From contig JANXRU010000180.1 of NCBI GenBank assembly GCA_025356715.1, positions 1-13,903 on the forward strand: 13,903 nt of DNA, written 5' to 3'. This stretch comes from Bacteroidota bacterium (GTDB taxonomy: Bacteria; Bacteroidota; Bacteroidia; B-17B0; B-17BO). A program made the translations under genes and the position numbers. A model generated the notes under the pieces. That model had not been told where the DNA came from and made no database searches. It saw nothing but the letters and a program-made list of their open reading frames with translations. Below are positions 1-6,798 of the stretch, one piece after another (the stretch's first letter is position 1; each line of letters begins with the position of its first letter).

Positions 1-126
1 GATAGGACCAAAATCTAATAGGGTAGGGGAATTGTCCTTTTTACGAGGGTCTTGTAGCTTACGGTATTGCTTTATTTGGCTAATAATAGGGCTTCTATAA
101 AATTCAGGTACATTAAATGCTTTCAT
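1..126 (-). CDS. ispH: 4-hydroxy-3-methylbut-2-enyl diphosphate reductase (IspH/LytB), N-terminal fragment
   Basis: The reverse strand reads open from an ATG at 126-124 to the window edge, giving 42 residues. The fragment has F-Y-R-S-P-I-I at residues 9-15, R-K-K-D at 29-32 and L-L-D-F-G-P at 36-41. I recall this pattern from the N-terminal extension of Bacteroidetes IspH, just before the first Fe-S cluster cysteine segment. IspH is a cytosolic iron-sulfur enzyme that carries out the last step of the non-mevalonate isoprenoid pathway, giving IPP and DMAPP. The cluster cysteines lie outside the window, so the call rests on the leader alone. The gene lies upstream of recF and the DUF721 gene read in reverse order and is not overlapped by them. 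Only the 5' end is seen, so intactness cannot be judged. Confidence 0.68.
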   Translation of the reverse strand, partial: MKAFNVPEFYRSPIISQIKQYRKLQDPRKKDNSPTLLDFGPI

Positions 127-271
127 TGTTGTTGTTAATTATTTGTTTTTTGTATTAAGATAAAAGGATTAAGATTTGGTTATTTTACTTAAATCATTTG
201 TCTTAAATCGTACATCTTTAATCTTTTATTTCCCATCAATCTCTTCAGTCCCCTCAAGTCCCTCCCTACTC

Positions 272-565
272 TTACTTCAATATTAACTCCTTCACTAATT
301 TCTTTCCGCAAAAGTGATTAACTTTTTGAATAATGTCTTCTTTGGAATAAGATAATTCATTTCTTACTACTGACGAATCTATTGATACATATAATAATCC
401 ATTCAAATAGTTTATTTGAGTGGTGTGTTTCGCTACTGTTTTGCCTACGATGCCTTCCCATCCATTACGAATAGAGAAAACACTATATTTCTCATCTAAT
501 TTTTCTTCTTTGAAAATCTGAGAAATAGCATCACCTAATTTAATGAGGTTAAAATTTTTAGCCAT
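272..565 (-). CDS. DUF721 / DciA-like protein
   Basis: This 97-residue protein is of the DUF721 family. It shows the family's pattern of an N-terminal helix (residues about 6-25), a central W-E-x-I-V-G at 36-41, a T-x-x-I-x-Y-x-x-G-x-L-x-V stretch at 49-61, and a following basic helix. DUF721 includes DciA, the predicted helicase loader or operator that works with DnaB in bacteria lacking DnaC. Bacteroidetes members are short versions like this one. The ATG lies inside the end of recF (8-base overlap, ATGGCTAA), so the two are probably translated as one unit. That pairing with a replication and repair gene is common in the phylum. The family assignment is fairly firm; a DciA role is inferred from family knowledge and position. 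Confidence 0.78.
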   Translation of the reverse strand: MAKNFNLIKLGDAISQIFKEEKLDEKYSVFSIRNGWEGIVGKTVAKHTTQINYLNGLLYVSIDSSVVRNELSYSKEDIIQKVNHFCGKKLVKELILK

Positions 566-1664
566 GTTTTTCTATTGTACCGTGTTCAACATTATAAATA
601 ATATACTCCGATTGATTTTGTTTAAATACTTCTTGAATTCGTAATGGATGTGTATCAGTAATAAATACTTGTCCAAATTGCTCGCCACTCACTAGTTCTA
701 TTAGTTTTTTAAATCGCGTTTCATCCAATTTATCGTATATATCATCTAATAACAATAGTGGTTTGTTTTGTTTTTTGTCTTTAATAAACTCAAACTGTGC
801 TAATTTTAAAGCTAATAAAAATGATTTTTGCTGGCCTTGCGAAGCGTATTTTTTTAAACTATTATTTTCTAATTTAAAATCTAAATCATCGCGGTGTGGG
901 CCTACCGTGGTGTAGTGCACGGCCCTGTCTCTAGGCAAACTATCCATTAGCACATCTTTATATAATCTATTTTTTAAGGAAGATTGATATTCTAAACTAA
1001 TAGATTCTTTACTTCCACTAATGAATTGATAGTTTTTATTAAATAAAGGAATAAACTCATTTAAAAATTGAGTGCGAATTTTAATAATCTCTTCTCCATA
1101 CGCCATTAATTGGTCATCCCACACTTCAAGCGACATACTATCAAAACTTCTGCTTTCATAAAAGTGTTTGAGTAAGGCGTTGCGCTGTTGTAAAACGTGT
1201 GTATAAGCAATTAATTTTTCTAAATAATTTTTGTTGTATTGAGAAATAATGCTATCCATGAATTTACGCCGTACTTCACTTCCATCCCATATAAGTTCAT
1301 TGTCAGATGGCGAAATCATTACTGACGGATATAGTCCTATATGTTCTGATAAGCGCTCATATTCTTTTTTATTGTGCTTAAACTGCTTTTTTAACCCTCG
1401 TTTTACACCACAATATATCTCTTCTAAAGTCCCCGTTTTATTAATCCATCCTTGTATCACAAAAAATGGTAATTCATGTTTTATATTTTGACTATCAACG
1501 GCATTAAAATAACTTTTACAAAAAGATAAGTAATGAATTGCGTCTAAAATATTGGTTTTACCCATTCCATTATTACCCACCAGACAATTAAATTTAGGGC
1601 AAAACTCCAATTGAGCTTCATCGTAATTTTTAAAATTAAGTAGTGATAATCGTTCTAAAATCAT
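558..1664 (-). CDS. recF: DNA replication and repair protein RecF
   Basis: This 368-residue ABC/SMC-like ATPase is of normal RecF length. The N-terminus I-L-E-R-L-S-L-L-N-F-K-N-Y is typical. Walker A G-N-N-G-M-G-K-T is at 30-37. The RecF-type P-H-R-D-D is at 256-260, the ABC signature S-Q-G-Q-Q-K at 275-280, and Walker B L-L-L-L-D-D at 303-308, followed by the D-loop K-L-D at 312-314. All ATPase elements are present. RecF binds DNA at gaps and, with RecO and RecR, helps load RecA during gap repair and replication restart in the cytoplasm. The stop codon overlaps the start of the DUF721 gene behind it. A near-consensus -7 box (TATCTTTA, 1671-1678) ends six bases before the ATG, so the leader is probably very short. 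Confidence 0.97.
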   Translation of the reverse strand: MILERLSLLNFKNYDEAQLEFCPKFNCLVGNNGMGKTNILDAIHYLSFCKSYFNAVDSQNIKHELPFFVIQGWINKTGTLEEIYCGVKRGLKKQFKHNKKEYERLSEHIGLYPSVMISPSDNELIWDGSEVRRKFMDSIISQYNKNYLEKLIAYTHVLQQRNALLKHFYESRSFDSMSLEVWDDQLMAYGEEIIKIRTQFLNEFIPLFNKNYQFISGSKESISLEYQSSLKNRLYKDVLMDSLPRDRAVHYTTVGPHRDDLDFKLENNSLKKYASQGQQKSFLLALKLAQFEFIKDKKQNKPLLLLDDIYDKLDETRFKKLIELVSGEQFGQVFITDTHPLRIQEVFKQNQSEYIIYNVEHGTIEKHG

Positions 1665-1670
1665 GGATTG

Positions 1671-1678
1671 TAAAGATA
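1671..1678 (-). promoter_or_regulatory. Candidate Bacteroidetes -7 box for recF
   Basis: The reverse strand reads TATCTTTA, seven of eight matches to TAnnTTTG, ending six bases before the recF ATG. A near-leaderless arrangement of this kind is common in Bacteroidetes. No clear TTG is seen at the -33 distance. In DNA this AT-rich the motif also occurs by chance, so the support is the placement alone. Confidence 0.4.
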
Positions 1679-1733
1679 CAAACCAAATGGCAAATTTTAA
1701 TTATTGTTATTAACTTGTAAAAGGAAAAATGAC

Positions 1734-2216
1734 CTAAGGAACAATTATTTCTGGCGTTTCAACTACATTGCTTTTATTGCCAGCTTTGTCATATAAATAA
1801 ACAACGTATTTGATGTGTTTTATTTTGCGACTATGTCGATATTGTTGGAGTCGGACTATTAATTCCCCACTAATTGGTTTTCCTACGTAAGAGTCTTTTG
1901 GTGATCGGATAACATAACTGGTTCTAAGCGAATCAGTACCGCAAGCAAAGCAAAAAGCGGTGTATTTTTGAGTAATAGTATCTTTATAATAATAATTAAT
2001 CCAAATGGTTCTTGTTGTATCATTTGCGCCAACACCAATGTCGCCATCGCCATCAGTAAATTTAATATTAATGTCAGCCGAGTCGCCTACATAAGGTATA
2101 AACGTATTATAAGATATTTCTGGAACAACTGGATAATTTGTTTTTTTAACACAAGCAAAAACTCCCACACAAAATAGTGTGATTATAAATAAATAATTTA
2201 AAGTAGATTTCTTCAT
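1734..2216 (-). CDS. Small predicted lipoprotein, function unknown
   Basis: This 160-residue protein begins with a Lys-rich N-terminus, a hydrophobic core and a lipobox-like G-V-F-A-C, with the lipidated Cys predicted at residue 22. It is therefore likely a lipoprotein of the outer membrane or periplasmic face. The mature part has an F-T-D-G-D-G-D-I-G segment at about 53-61. This resembles acidic loops seen in beta-sandwich lipoproteins of Bacteroidetes and could bind calcium, though that is unproven. Two further cysteines (89 and 92, in C-F-A-C) could form a disulfide. The rest looks beta-rich and ends with a Y-D-K-A-G-N-K-S segment typical of Ig-like folds. The gene follows recF's 5' side with its own start and is transcribed divergently from the LuxE-like gene. 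I do not recognise a specific family. Confidence 0.75.
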   Translation of the reverse strand: MKKSTLNYLFIITLFCVGVFACVKKTNYPVVPEISYNTFIPYVGDSADINIKFTDGDGDIGVGANDTTRTIWINYYYKDTITQKYTAFCFACGTDSLRTSYVIRSPKDSYVGKPISGELIVRLQQYRHSRKIKHIKYVVYLYDKAGNKSNVVETPEIIVP

Positions 2217-2263
2217 TATTAATCAATAACAGTGTTTAAATTTACAAAATATTTTCAATAAAA

Positions 2264-3259
2264 TTGTTAAGCCTGAAAGAAATACAACACCAATTATTTA
2301 TCATAAAATCGGACGGAGATTTTAATGCTTTGGCTATACAAGTTTTTCTATACCAATACCAACATAATGCCATTTATAACCGTTATGTATCGTCTTTATC
2401 AATAAAGGCAACTGACATTAAGCATTATAGTCAAATTCCTTGCTTACCTATTTCATTGTTCAAATCGCAAGAAGTGGTGTGCCAGTCTATAACTAGTGAT
2501 ACGGTTTGCTTTACCAGTAGCGGAACAACAGGGCAAATAACGTCTAAGCATTTTGTTAAGGATATTTCTGTTTATGAAACTTCTTTTAATAAAGGGTTAG
2601 AATTATATTATGGAAAGCCTACTGATTATTGTATTTTAGCCTTGTTACCTAATTATTTGGAGCGCGAAGGTTCTTCGTTGGTATATATGTTTGATCATTT
2701 AATAACTCAGTCAAAACACGCTGATAGCGGATTTTATTTGAATAACATGACTGATTTAATATCTAAAATTAAACACCTTAAACACCTTAAGCAAAAAACA
2801 CTATTGCTTGGTGTTACTTATGCTTTACTTGATTTAGCAGATTTAAACGTTGAGTTGGATGATAATTTTATAGTGATGGAAACTGGCGGTATGAAAGGCA
2901 AACGCCCAGAAATGCTAAAAGAAGAATTACATGCAATACTTAAAGAAAAATTTAAGGTAACTACCATTCATAGCGAATATGGCATGACGGAGTTATTATC
3001 TCAAGCCTATTCCAAAAACGATGGATTATTTGTTTGTCCGCCATGGATGAAGGTTTTGGTGCGTGATGTTAACGATCCTTTTTCCTATTCGTTTAATAAA
3101 AAAACAGGTGGCATTAATGTGATTGATTTAGCAAATATAAACTCTTGTTCATTTATAGAAACAAAAGATTTAGGTAGAATTTATGATACTGATTTATTTG
3201 AAATTATTGGCCGCTTTGATAATAGCGATATTAGAGGATGTAATTTAATGATACAGTAA
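2264..3259 (+). CDS. LuxE/PaaK-like acyl-activating enzyme (ANL superfamily)
   Basis: This 331-residue protein resembles acyl-protein synthetase LuxE and its Bacteroidetes relatives. It has the phosphate-binding loop T-S-S-G-T-T-G at 84-90, M-E-T-G-G-M-K-G-K at 205-213, the adenine-site motif E-Y-G-M-T-E at 238-243, and G-R-F-D-N-S-D-I-R-G-C at 316-326. These are core elements of adenylate-forming enzymes, so ATP-dependent activation of a carboxylate is likely. The acceptor is unknown. The large mobile C-terminal lid of full ANL enzymes is absent, as expected for LuxE types. No ATG exists near the N-terminus; the start used is TTG at 2264, with ATT or ATA codons at 2240, 2249 and 2258 the only alternatives after the in-frame stop at 2237. 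The ATL gene starts one base after the stop, so the pair is an operon. No luciferase or luxCD genes are present, so bioluminescence is not implied. Confidence 0.85.
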   Translation: MLSLKEIQHQLFIIKSDGDFNALAIQVFLYQYQHNAIYNRYVSSLSIKATDIKHYSQIPCLPISLFKSQEVVCQSITSDTVCFTSSGTTGQITSKHFVKDISVYETSFNKGLELYYGKPTDYCILALLPNYLEREGSSLVYMFDHLITQSKHADSGFYLNNMTDLISKIKHLKHLKQKTLLLGVTYALLDLADLNVELDDNFIVMETGGMKGKRPEMLKEELHAILKEKFKVTTIHSEYGMTELLSQAYSKNDGLFVCPPWMKVLVRDVNDPFSYSFNKKTGGINVIDLANINSCSFIETKDLGRIYDTDLFEIIGRFDNSDIRGCNLMIQ

Positions 3260-3260
3260 A

Positions 3261-3602
3261 ATGGCAAAAACAACCAACGATTTTTTTGATCAAGTATTTC
3301 AAGTAGTGCGATTAATACCTAAAGGCAGAGTAACAAGCTACGGCGCTATAGCTGCCTATTTGGGAGCTAAATCATCTTCACGCGTGGTTGGTTATGCTAT
3401 GAATGCAGCACATTCACAAAAAGAATATGTACCCGCGCATCGCGTATTAAACAGGAATGGACAATTAACTGGTAAGCATCATTTTGAAACGCCCTTTTTA
3501 ATGCAGGAGTTATTAGAAAAAGAAAAGATTAGTATCGTAAATGATACTGTTCAAAATCTTAAAAAGCATTATTGGGATCCAACTGAAGAATTAAAAATGT
3601 AA
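3261..3602 (+). CDS. Alkyltransferase-like (ATL) protein, MGMT DNA-binding domain with Ala in place of catalytic Cys
   Basis: This 113-residue protein matches the C-terminal DNA-binding domain of O6-alkylguanine-DNA alkyltransferase. The helix-turn-helix segment I-P-K-G-R-V-T-S-Y-G-A-I-A spans 19-31, with Tyr27 in the nucleotide-rotating position. The arginine-finger helix S-S-R-V-V-G-Y-A follows at 39-46 (Arg41). The active-site motif P-C-H-R-V reads P-A-H-R-V at 58-62, so the alkyl-accepting Cys is Ala59. This marks an ATL protein: it can bind and flip O6-alkylguanine but cannot remove the alkyl group. In characterised ATLs it passes the lesion to nucleotide excision repair. It is translationally close (one base) to the acyl-activating gene upstream. 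A tail of about 30 residues after the core is unremarkable. Confidence 0.9.
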   Translation: MAKTTNDFFDQVFQVVRLIPKGRVTSYGAIAAYLGAKSSSRVVGYAMNAAHSQKEYVPAHRVLNRNGQLTGKHHFETPFLMQELLEKEKISIVNDTVQNLKKHYWDPTEELKM

Positions 3603-3617
3603 ATTACTCATTACTTG

Positions 3618-3812
3618 TTAGTAGTACGGGATATTAAAAACCCATCTTAGGGAGTTTATATAGCTTATCCAAGCAATATCTTCATGACCAATATTTTGTA
3701 ACACTTCCTGTTTTACAGTAACTTTATCAGAGTCTTTTAACATAATGTCCTCAGCAAATTTCTTTACTATTTCTTCGTGATGAATAAAATCTTTAATTGT
3801 ATCTTCAACTGG
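3618..3812 (-). pseudogene. Start-less coding-looking ORF, probable gene remnant
   Basis: The reverse strand is open for 64 codons from 3812 to a TAA at 3620-3618 in AT-rich DNA. It reads as charged, protein-like sequence: P-V-E-D-T-I-K-D-F-I-H-H-E-E at the beginning and W-V-F-N-I-P-Y-Y at the end. There is no plausible initiator before Met24 (codon 3743-3741). The frame is bounded upstream by TAA at 3815-3813, beyond which it continues with I-E-N, so a CAA-to-TAA change would join the two parts. It lies just downstream of the lipoprotein gene on the same strand. I do not recognise the protein family. It could be the C-terminal end of a lost gene, or a chance open frame. Confidence 0.35.
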
Positions 3813-3838
3813 TTAGTTTTCGATAGAATGAGTAAATC

Positions 3839-4555
3839 TTACTTTAAGTATAAATATTTTTGAAAGGTTCGATTAGCATTTATAGCATATTGTTTTGAAT
3901 TTACAATTATGTTCGAATAATTAAATAATTCCACTTTAATGGAAATAGTATTGCTTGCAGTATAAGTTGCCAATTCGGTTGAACTAATATTTAACGTAGC
4001 AGGAGCTGTGGCTATTGTTTTTGTAATTACTGATCCAGTACCCGATGTTGGCGATATATATACATAGATGGGTTGGTTAGTATTAGAAACGCCATTTACA
4101 ACCACATTAACTCCAGTTGATTTTGTAACCGTATCTGGTAATACATTATATCCAGTATACGAAGGATGAATGGGCGCATACGAAAAACTGGTAGCAGAAA
4201 AGGTGCCATTACCTGCTATTTGCCAGTTTAATACGTTAAAGTTTATATTATTAGTGTAATAATAATAAATAGGACTTGAAGTTGTATTAAGTGTGGTATT
4301 ATTTACACTTACTACACCTGCACTTATATTACTGTGCGGGCTATATGGCGAATCGAAAAAAGTAGCATTTATTGAACTGTCCGAATAAAATGTATTACCT
4401 AATTGCGATACGTTATATGCACTTAAAAAAGTACCATTATCGCCGCCGGCTGATGGTGCAGTATTAGTTACTGGCGAAGGACTATTATCCTTTTTATTAC
4501 AAGCAAAAAATGTAATAATTAAAATTATGAATGCAGGGAGGATAAGTTTTTTCAT
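3839..4555 (-). CDS. Predicted lipoprotein rich in Ser, Thr and Asn, function unknown
   Basis: I take the start at the ATG of 4555-4553, giving 238 residues. This start opens directly into M-K-K-L followed by a hydrophobic core and a lipobox-like F-F-A-C, with Cys19 as the predicted lipid site. An upstream in-frame ATG at 4600 would put 15 residues before the signal peptide. It would also place the start upstream of a consensus -7 box at 4577-4584. The mature chain begins with a Pro/Ser linker and is then dominated by Ser, Thr, Asn and Tyr in alternating beta-like patterns. No catalytic motif is visible. It is likely a surface or periplasmic lipoprotein with a beta-sandwich fold. I do not recognise the family. 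Confidence 0.72.
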   Translation of the reverse strand: MKKLILPAFIILIITFFACNKKDNSPSPVTNTAPSAGGDNGTFLSAYNVSQLGNTFYSDSSINATFFDSPYSPHSNISAGVVSVNNTTLNTTSSPIYYYYTNNINFNVLNWQIAGNGTFSATSFSYAPIHPSYTGYNVLPDTVTKSTGVNVVVNGVSNTNQPIYVYISPTSGTGSVITKTIATAPATLNISSTELATYTASNTISIKVELFNYSNIIVNSKQYAINANRTFQKYLYLK

Positions 4556-4576
4556 ATGTTTAATCATTAAGTTTAA

Positions 4577-4584
4577 CAAAACTA
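4577..4584 (-). promoter_or_regulatory. Candidate -7 box for the lipoprotein gene
   Basis: The reverse strand reads TAGTTTTG, a full match to TAnnTTTG, about 21 bases before the ATG at 4555. It lies inside the longer reading frame that begins at 4600, so it favours the shorter protein. No matching -33 TTG is seen. By itself the motif is expected by chance several times in DNA of this composition. Confidence 0.4.
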
Positions 4585-4671
4585 TAAATATTTTATACAC
4601 TAATCGACTAAATAGTCATATTTTAAAACATCAACGAAGGTTATTAAATATAAAAAAGTACTCAACTCAAC

Positions 4672-4690
4672 CCCTCTTTTTTGGAGAGGG
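4672..4690. repeat. Short inverted repeat between kinase and lipoprotein genes
   Basis: CCCTCT at 4672-4677 and AGAGGG at 4685-4690 form a 6 bp stem around a T-rich loop. Similar CCCTC...GAGGG hairpins are scattered between genes in many Bacteroidetes genomes, as far as I recall. It lies downstream of the kinase stop. There is no T-run directly after it on the reverse strand, so it is not a classical terminator. Confidence 0.45.
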
Positions 4691-4737
4691 AGCTAAAACT
4701 TATACTATTATTGGGTTAAGCCATTTTTTCAAAAAAA

Positions 4738-5895
4738 CTAGTCGGTTAGTAATGTTAAATTAAAGCATAATGTGAAAAGAGTTCCTGTTTTACTTTCAAA
4801 ATTAATAGTAGCATCCAATTGTTCGGCTAACCCATTTATAATGTCCATCCCTAAAGAATCTGATTTAACAGTAGGTTCTTTAAAGCCTTTGCCATTATCT
4901 TCAATTTTTAATATAAGTTGGTTATTTTCGGATGTAATAGAAACGTTTATTTTCCCTGTCATTGTTTCTGAAAATGCATGTTTATAGCAATTCGTAATTA
5001 CCTCGTTTATAATTAAGGCTAGGGGCAAAGCTTGAGTTATCTCTATGGATATAGAATCAATTTCATAACTTAAATCTATATTTCTTTCATTTGAAGTATA
5101 AAATGTTTTTAGATTAGAAATAAGATTTGAAAAATAATTTTTTAAGTTTATTTCAGAAAATGTTTCTGATTTGTAGATGATTTCATGAATTCCAGAAATA
5201 GTATTGATTTTGTTACGACACTCGTCAAATAGCGCTTTATGAAAACTATCTTTTGCTTTATTGGATTGTAAATTAATTAAACTAGACACTACCGCTAAGT
5301 TATTTTTTACTTGGTGATGAATTTCTTTAATCAATATTTCCTTTTCTTTTAATTTCTGATTAAGTTCATTTTGCAAGGTTCTTCTGTGCCTTGCTTCTAA
5401 ATTAGACGCAAAAACAAGCGCTAAACTAATTGCAAATACTTGCTCGTTTTTTGAAAATACTCGTTCCTTATCTCCTGTTTTCTCAAAACACATAACGCCT
5501 ACTAATTCTCCACCAAACCTTAACGGAATATCCATTAAGGAAATAATATCATTAGGTATAGAATATGCAGTATTAAGTTCTTTTGTTAATGGGTTTGTTA
5601 AGATGTTTTCGGCTAATACGATTTCATTTTCACTAATAGCTTTAAAATAAGTTGGAAAATCTTTTCTATATAAACTTGTGTCTTTATTAAAGTGACGTGT
5701 TCTTAAATCGTATTCGCCCATAGAAACTATCGCATCCTTTTCTGGATTAAACAACCAAACACTTGTTCGCTCAATTTTAAATACGGAAATAATTCGTTGA
5801 GCGAATTCAATCATAATATTGTCAATATCGTTCCGTTGTAACGTATGAATTTTTGAAATACTATTAATTTCCTCAAGTAAGTTTAAAGATTCCAT
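4738..5895 (-). CDS. Soluble sensor histidine kinase, GAF plus HisKA_2 plus HATPase domains
   Basis: This 385-residue protein has no membrane segment. Residues about 15-170 resemble a GAF sensory domain (W-L-F-N-P at 47-51, V-G-V-M-C-F at 132-137). A short helical linker leads to the HisKA_2 motif K-E-I-H-H-Q-V-K-N-N-L at 190-200, with His194 the likely phosphoacceptor. The HATPase domain has an N-box N-E-V-I-T-N-C-Y-K-H-A at 297-307, G1 box D-N-G-K-G-F at 333-338 and G2 region S-L-G-M-D-I at 347-352. It should autophosphorylate in the cytoplasm and pass phosphate to a response regulator. None is encoded nearby, so it is an orphan kinase here. The GAF ligand cannot be read from sequence. A TATATTTG box lies 15 bases upstream of the ATG. 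Confidence 0.92.
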   Translation of the reverse strand: MESLNLLEEINSISKIHTLQRNDIDNIMIEFAQRIISVFKIERTSVWLFNPEKDAIVSMGEYDLRTRHFNKDTSLYRKDFPTYFKAISENEIVLAENILTNPLTKELNTAYSIPNDIISLMDIPLRFGGELVGVMCFEKTGDKERVFSKNEQVFAISLALVFASNLEARHRRTLQNELNQKLKEKEILIKEIHHQVKNNLAVVSSLINLQSNKAKDSFHKALFDECRNKINTISGIHEIIYKSETFSEINLKNYFSNLISNLKTFYTSNERNIDLSYEIDSISIEITQALPLALIINEVITNCYKHAFSETMTGKINVSITSENNQLILKIEDNGKGFKEPTVKSDSLGMDIINGLAEQLDATINFESKTGTLFTLCFNLTLLTD

Positions 5896-5910
5896 CTGAA
5901 TAATTTATAT

Positions 5911-5918
5911 CAAATATA
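5911..5918 (-). promoter_or_regulatory. Candidate -7 box for the sensor kinase
   Basis: The reverse strand reads TATATTTG, a full match to TAnnTTTG, ending 15 bases before the kinase ATG. The spacing suits a short leader. No TTG is found at the -33 distance, so the call rests on the match and its position. Confidence 0.42.
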
Positions 5919-6148
5919 ACTTAAATTTGAATTAATTTTACATTAGTCTTTACATAAGGCTCATTAATCGTTAATATATACATATATATAGAATAATAAT
6001 GGCATTGTTTAACCAGAAAATTGGCAGCACACAAATTTTCAAATAGTTGTTTGACTCGAAATACTTAATATTATTAGGGCGCACTATGAATTTTTAACTT
6101 TTATATAGTAGAAACATTTACTGAAAGAAACTCAATAAATTGATTCAG

Positions 6149-6190
6149 TTTTTTTGTTACTTTTTTAAGAAAAAGAAAGTAACAAAAAAA
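6149..6190. repeat. Perfect 15 bp inverted repeat
   Basis: The arms TTTTTTTGTTACTTT (6149-6163) and AAAGTAACAAAAAAA (6176-6190) are exact reverse complements around a 12-base A/T/G loop. Either strand would fold into a strong hairpin. I recall similar GTTAC-containing poly-T/poly-A hairpins as recurrent intergenic repeats in Bacteroidetes, but cannot check that here. It sits between the oxidase operon terminator and the kinase gene and may act as a second transcription stop or a dispersed repeat copy. Confidence 0.7.
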
Positions 6191-6227
6191 TACATTTTAA
6201 GTCAACCCCAATAGCTAGGTATGTTCC

Positions 6228-6262
6228 AAAAAAAAAGACCAATCGTTTAGATTGGTCTTTTT
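6228..6262 (-). terminator. Terminator of the cytochrome oxidase operon
   Basis: GACCAATC (6237-6244) pairs with GATTGGTC (6250-6257) around a five-base loop. On the reverse strand the stem is followed by nine T residues (complement of 6228-6236). It begins two bases after the subunit IV stop codon. The forward strand also has five T residues after the stem, so it may work in both directions. Confidence 0.88.
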
Positions 6263-6264
6263 AA

Positions 6265-6750
6265 TTAATGATGAGCTTCTTCGTGATGTTCTTCACCATG
6301 TGATTCTCCTGCGGGAGCTTCATGATGTCCATGGCCCGATTTTAATGCTTCTTGTTGTTGAATCAATAAAGGGTCAACTCTTGTTCTGTTTAATGAATCT
6401 CCGCTATAAACACCTTCATCTAAAATAATAAAAATAGCATAGGCCATAAAGATAGTGTATGGCAATAAAACAACATATTTCATAAATTTCATTTCATGAC
6501 CTAAGTGCATAAAGGCCATTACAATGAAACCAGCTTTTAAAATAGTTAAACCAATAAATAATACTTTAATCCATAAAGTACCACTCCAACCATGGCCTGG
6601 AGCCATAGAACCAATAATTAATTCAAATATTGTAATGGCAAGCATTATCCAAAATACTCTCCATAAGGTTTTACGTGTTGATTTTCCTTCTTCTTCACTA
6701 TGCTGAGCCATTGTCTCATATGATGGGTAATCGTCGTGGAATTCTGACAT
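6265..6750 (-). CDS. Cytochrome c oxidase subunit IV-like membrane protein with His-rich tail
   Basis: This 161-residue protein has three predicted membrane segments (about 29-48, 59-81 and 90-110), as in prokaryotic heme-copper oxidase subunit IV (CyoD/CtaF type). The second and third segments carry the family pattern K-A-G-F-I-V-M-A-F-M-H-L-G-H at 72-85. Subunit IV is a small accessory subunit that helps assemble or stabilise the terminal oxidase in the inner membrane. The C-terminal 22 residues hold eight histidines mixed with Glu and Gly, a soluble tail that could bind metal; its role is unknown. It is the last gene of the operon, 48 bases behind a subunit III gene and directly before the terminator. 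Confidence 0.9.
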   Translation of the reverse strand: MSEFHDDYPSYETMAQHSEEEGKSTRKTLWRVFWIMLAITIFELIIGSMAPGHGWSGTLWIKVLFIGLTILKAGFIVMAFMHLGHEMKFMKYVVLLPYTIFMAYAIFIILDEGVYSGDSLNRTRVDPLLIQQQEALKSGHGHHEAPAGESHGEEHHEEAHH

Positions 6751-6798
6751 AATCTATATTTTTTAAATGTTAGTTTTGAAAAATTAAATAAAAATGAA

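Larger units (their letters stand above)
5896..6264. other. 369-base gene-free stretch
   Basis: No credible gene was found here on either strand. It holds the kinase promoter region at its left end, an AT-only dinucleotide-like run near 5976-5990, a 15 bp inverted repeat at 6149-6190 and the terminator of the oxidase operon at its right end. A forward-strand TAAATTTG at 5922-5929 has no gene after it. Confidence 0.6.

Noticed and set aside
162..227. Imperfect inverted repeat in the ispH-DUF721 gap (about 15 bases per arm)
   Set aside because: The arms need a bulge on each side and are simple A/T-rich sequence, so chance is a sufficient explanation. Nothing else was seen in this 145-base gap.
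2264..3259. Bioluminescence gene cluster
   Set aside because: LuxE-like enzymes are widespread in Bacteroidetes without luciferase, and no luxA, luxB, luxC or luxD gene is present.
5922..5929. Forward promoter for a small RNA in the gene-free stretch
   Set aside because: The TAAATTTG match stands alone, has no -33 partner and no structured product. Some twenty such matches are expected by chance over both strands of this AT-rich window.
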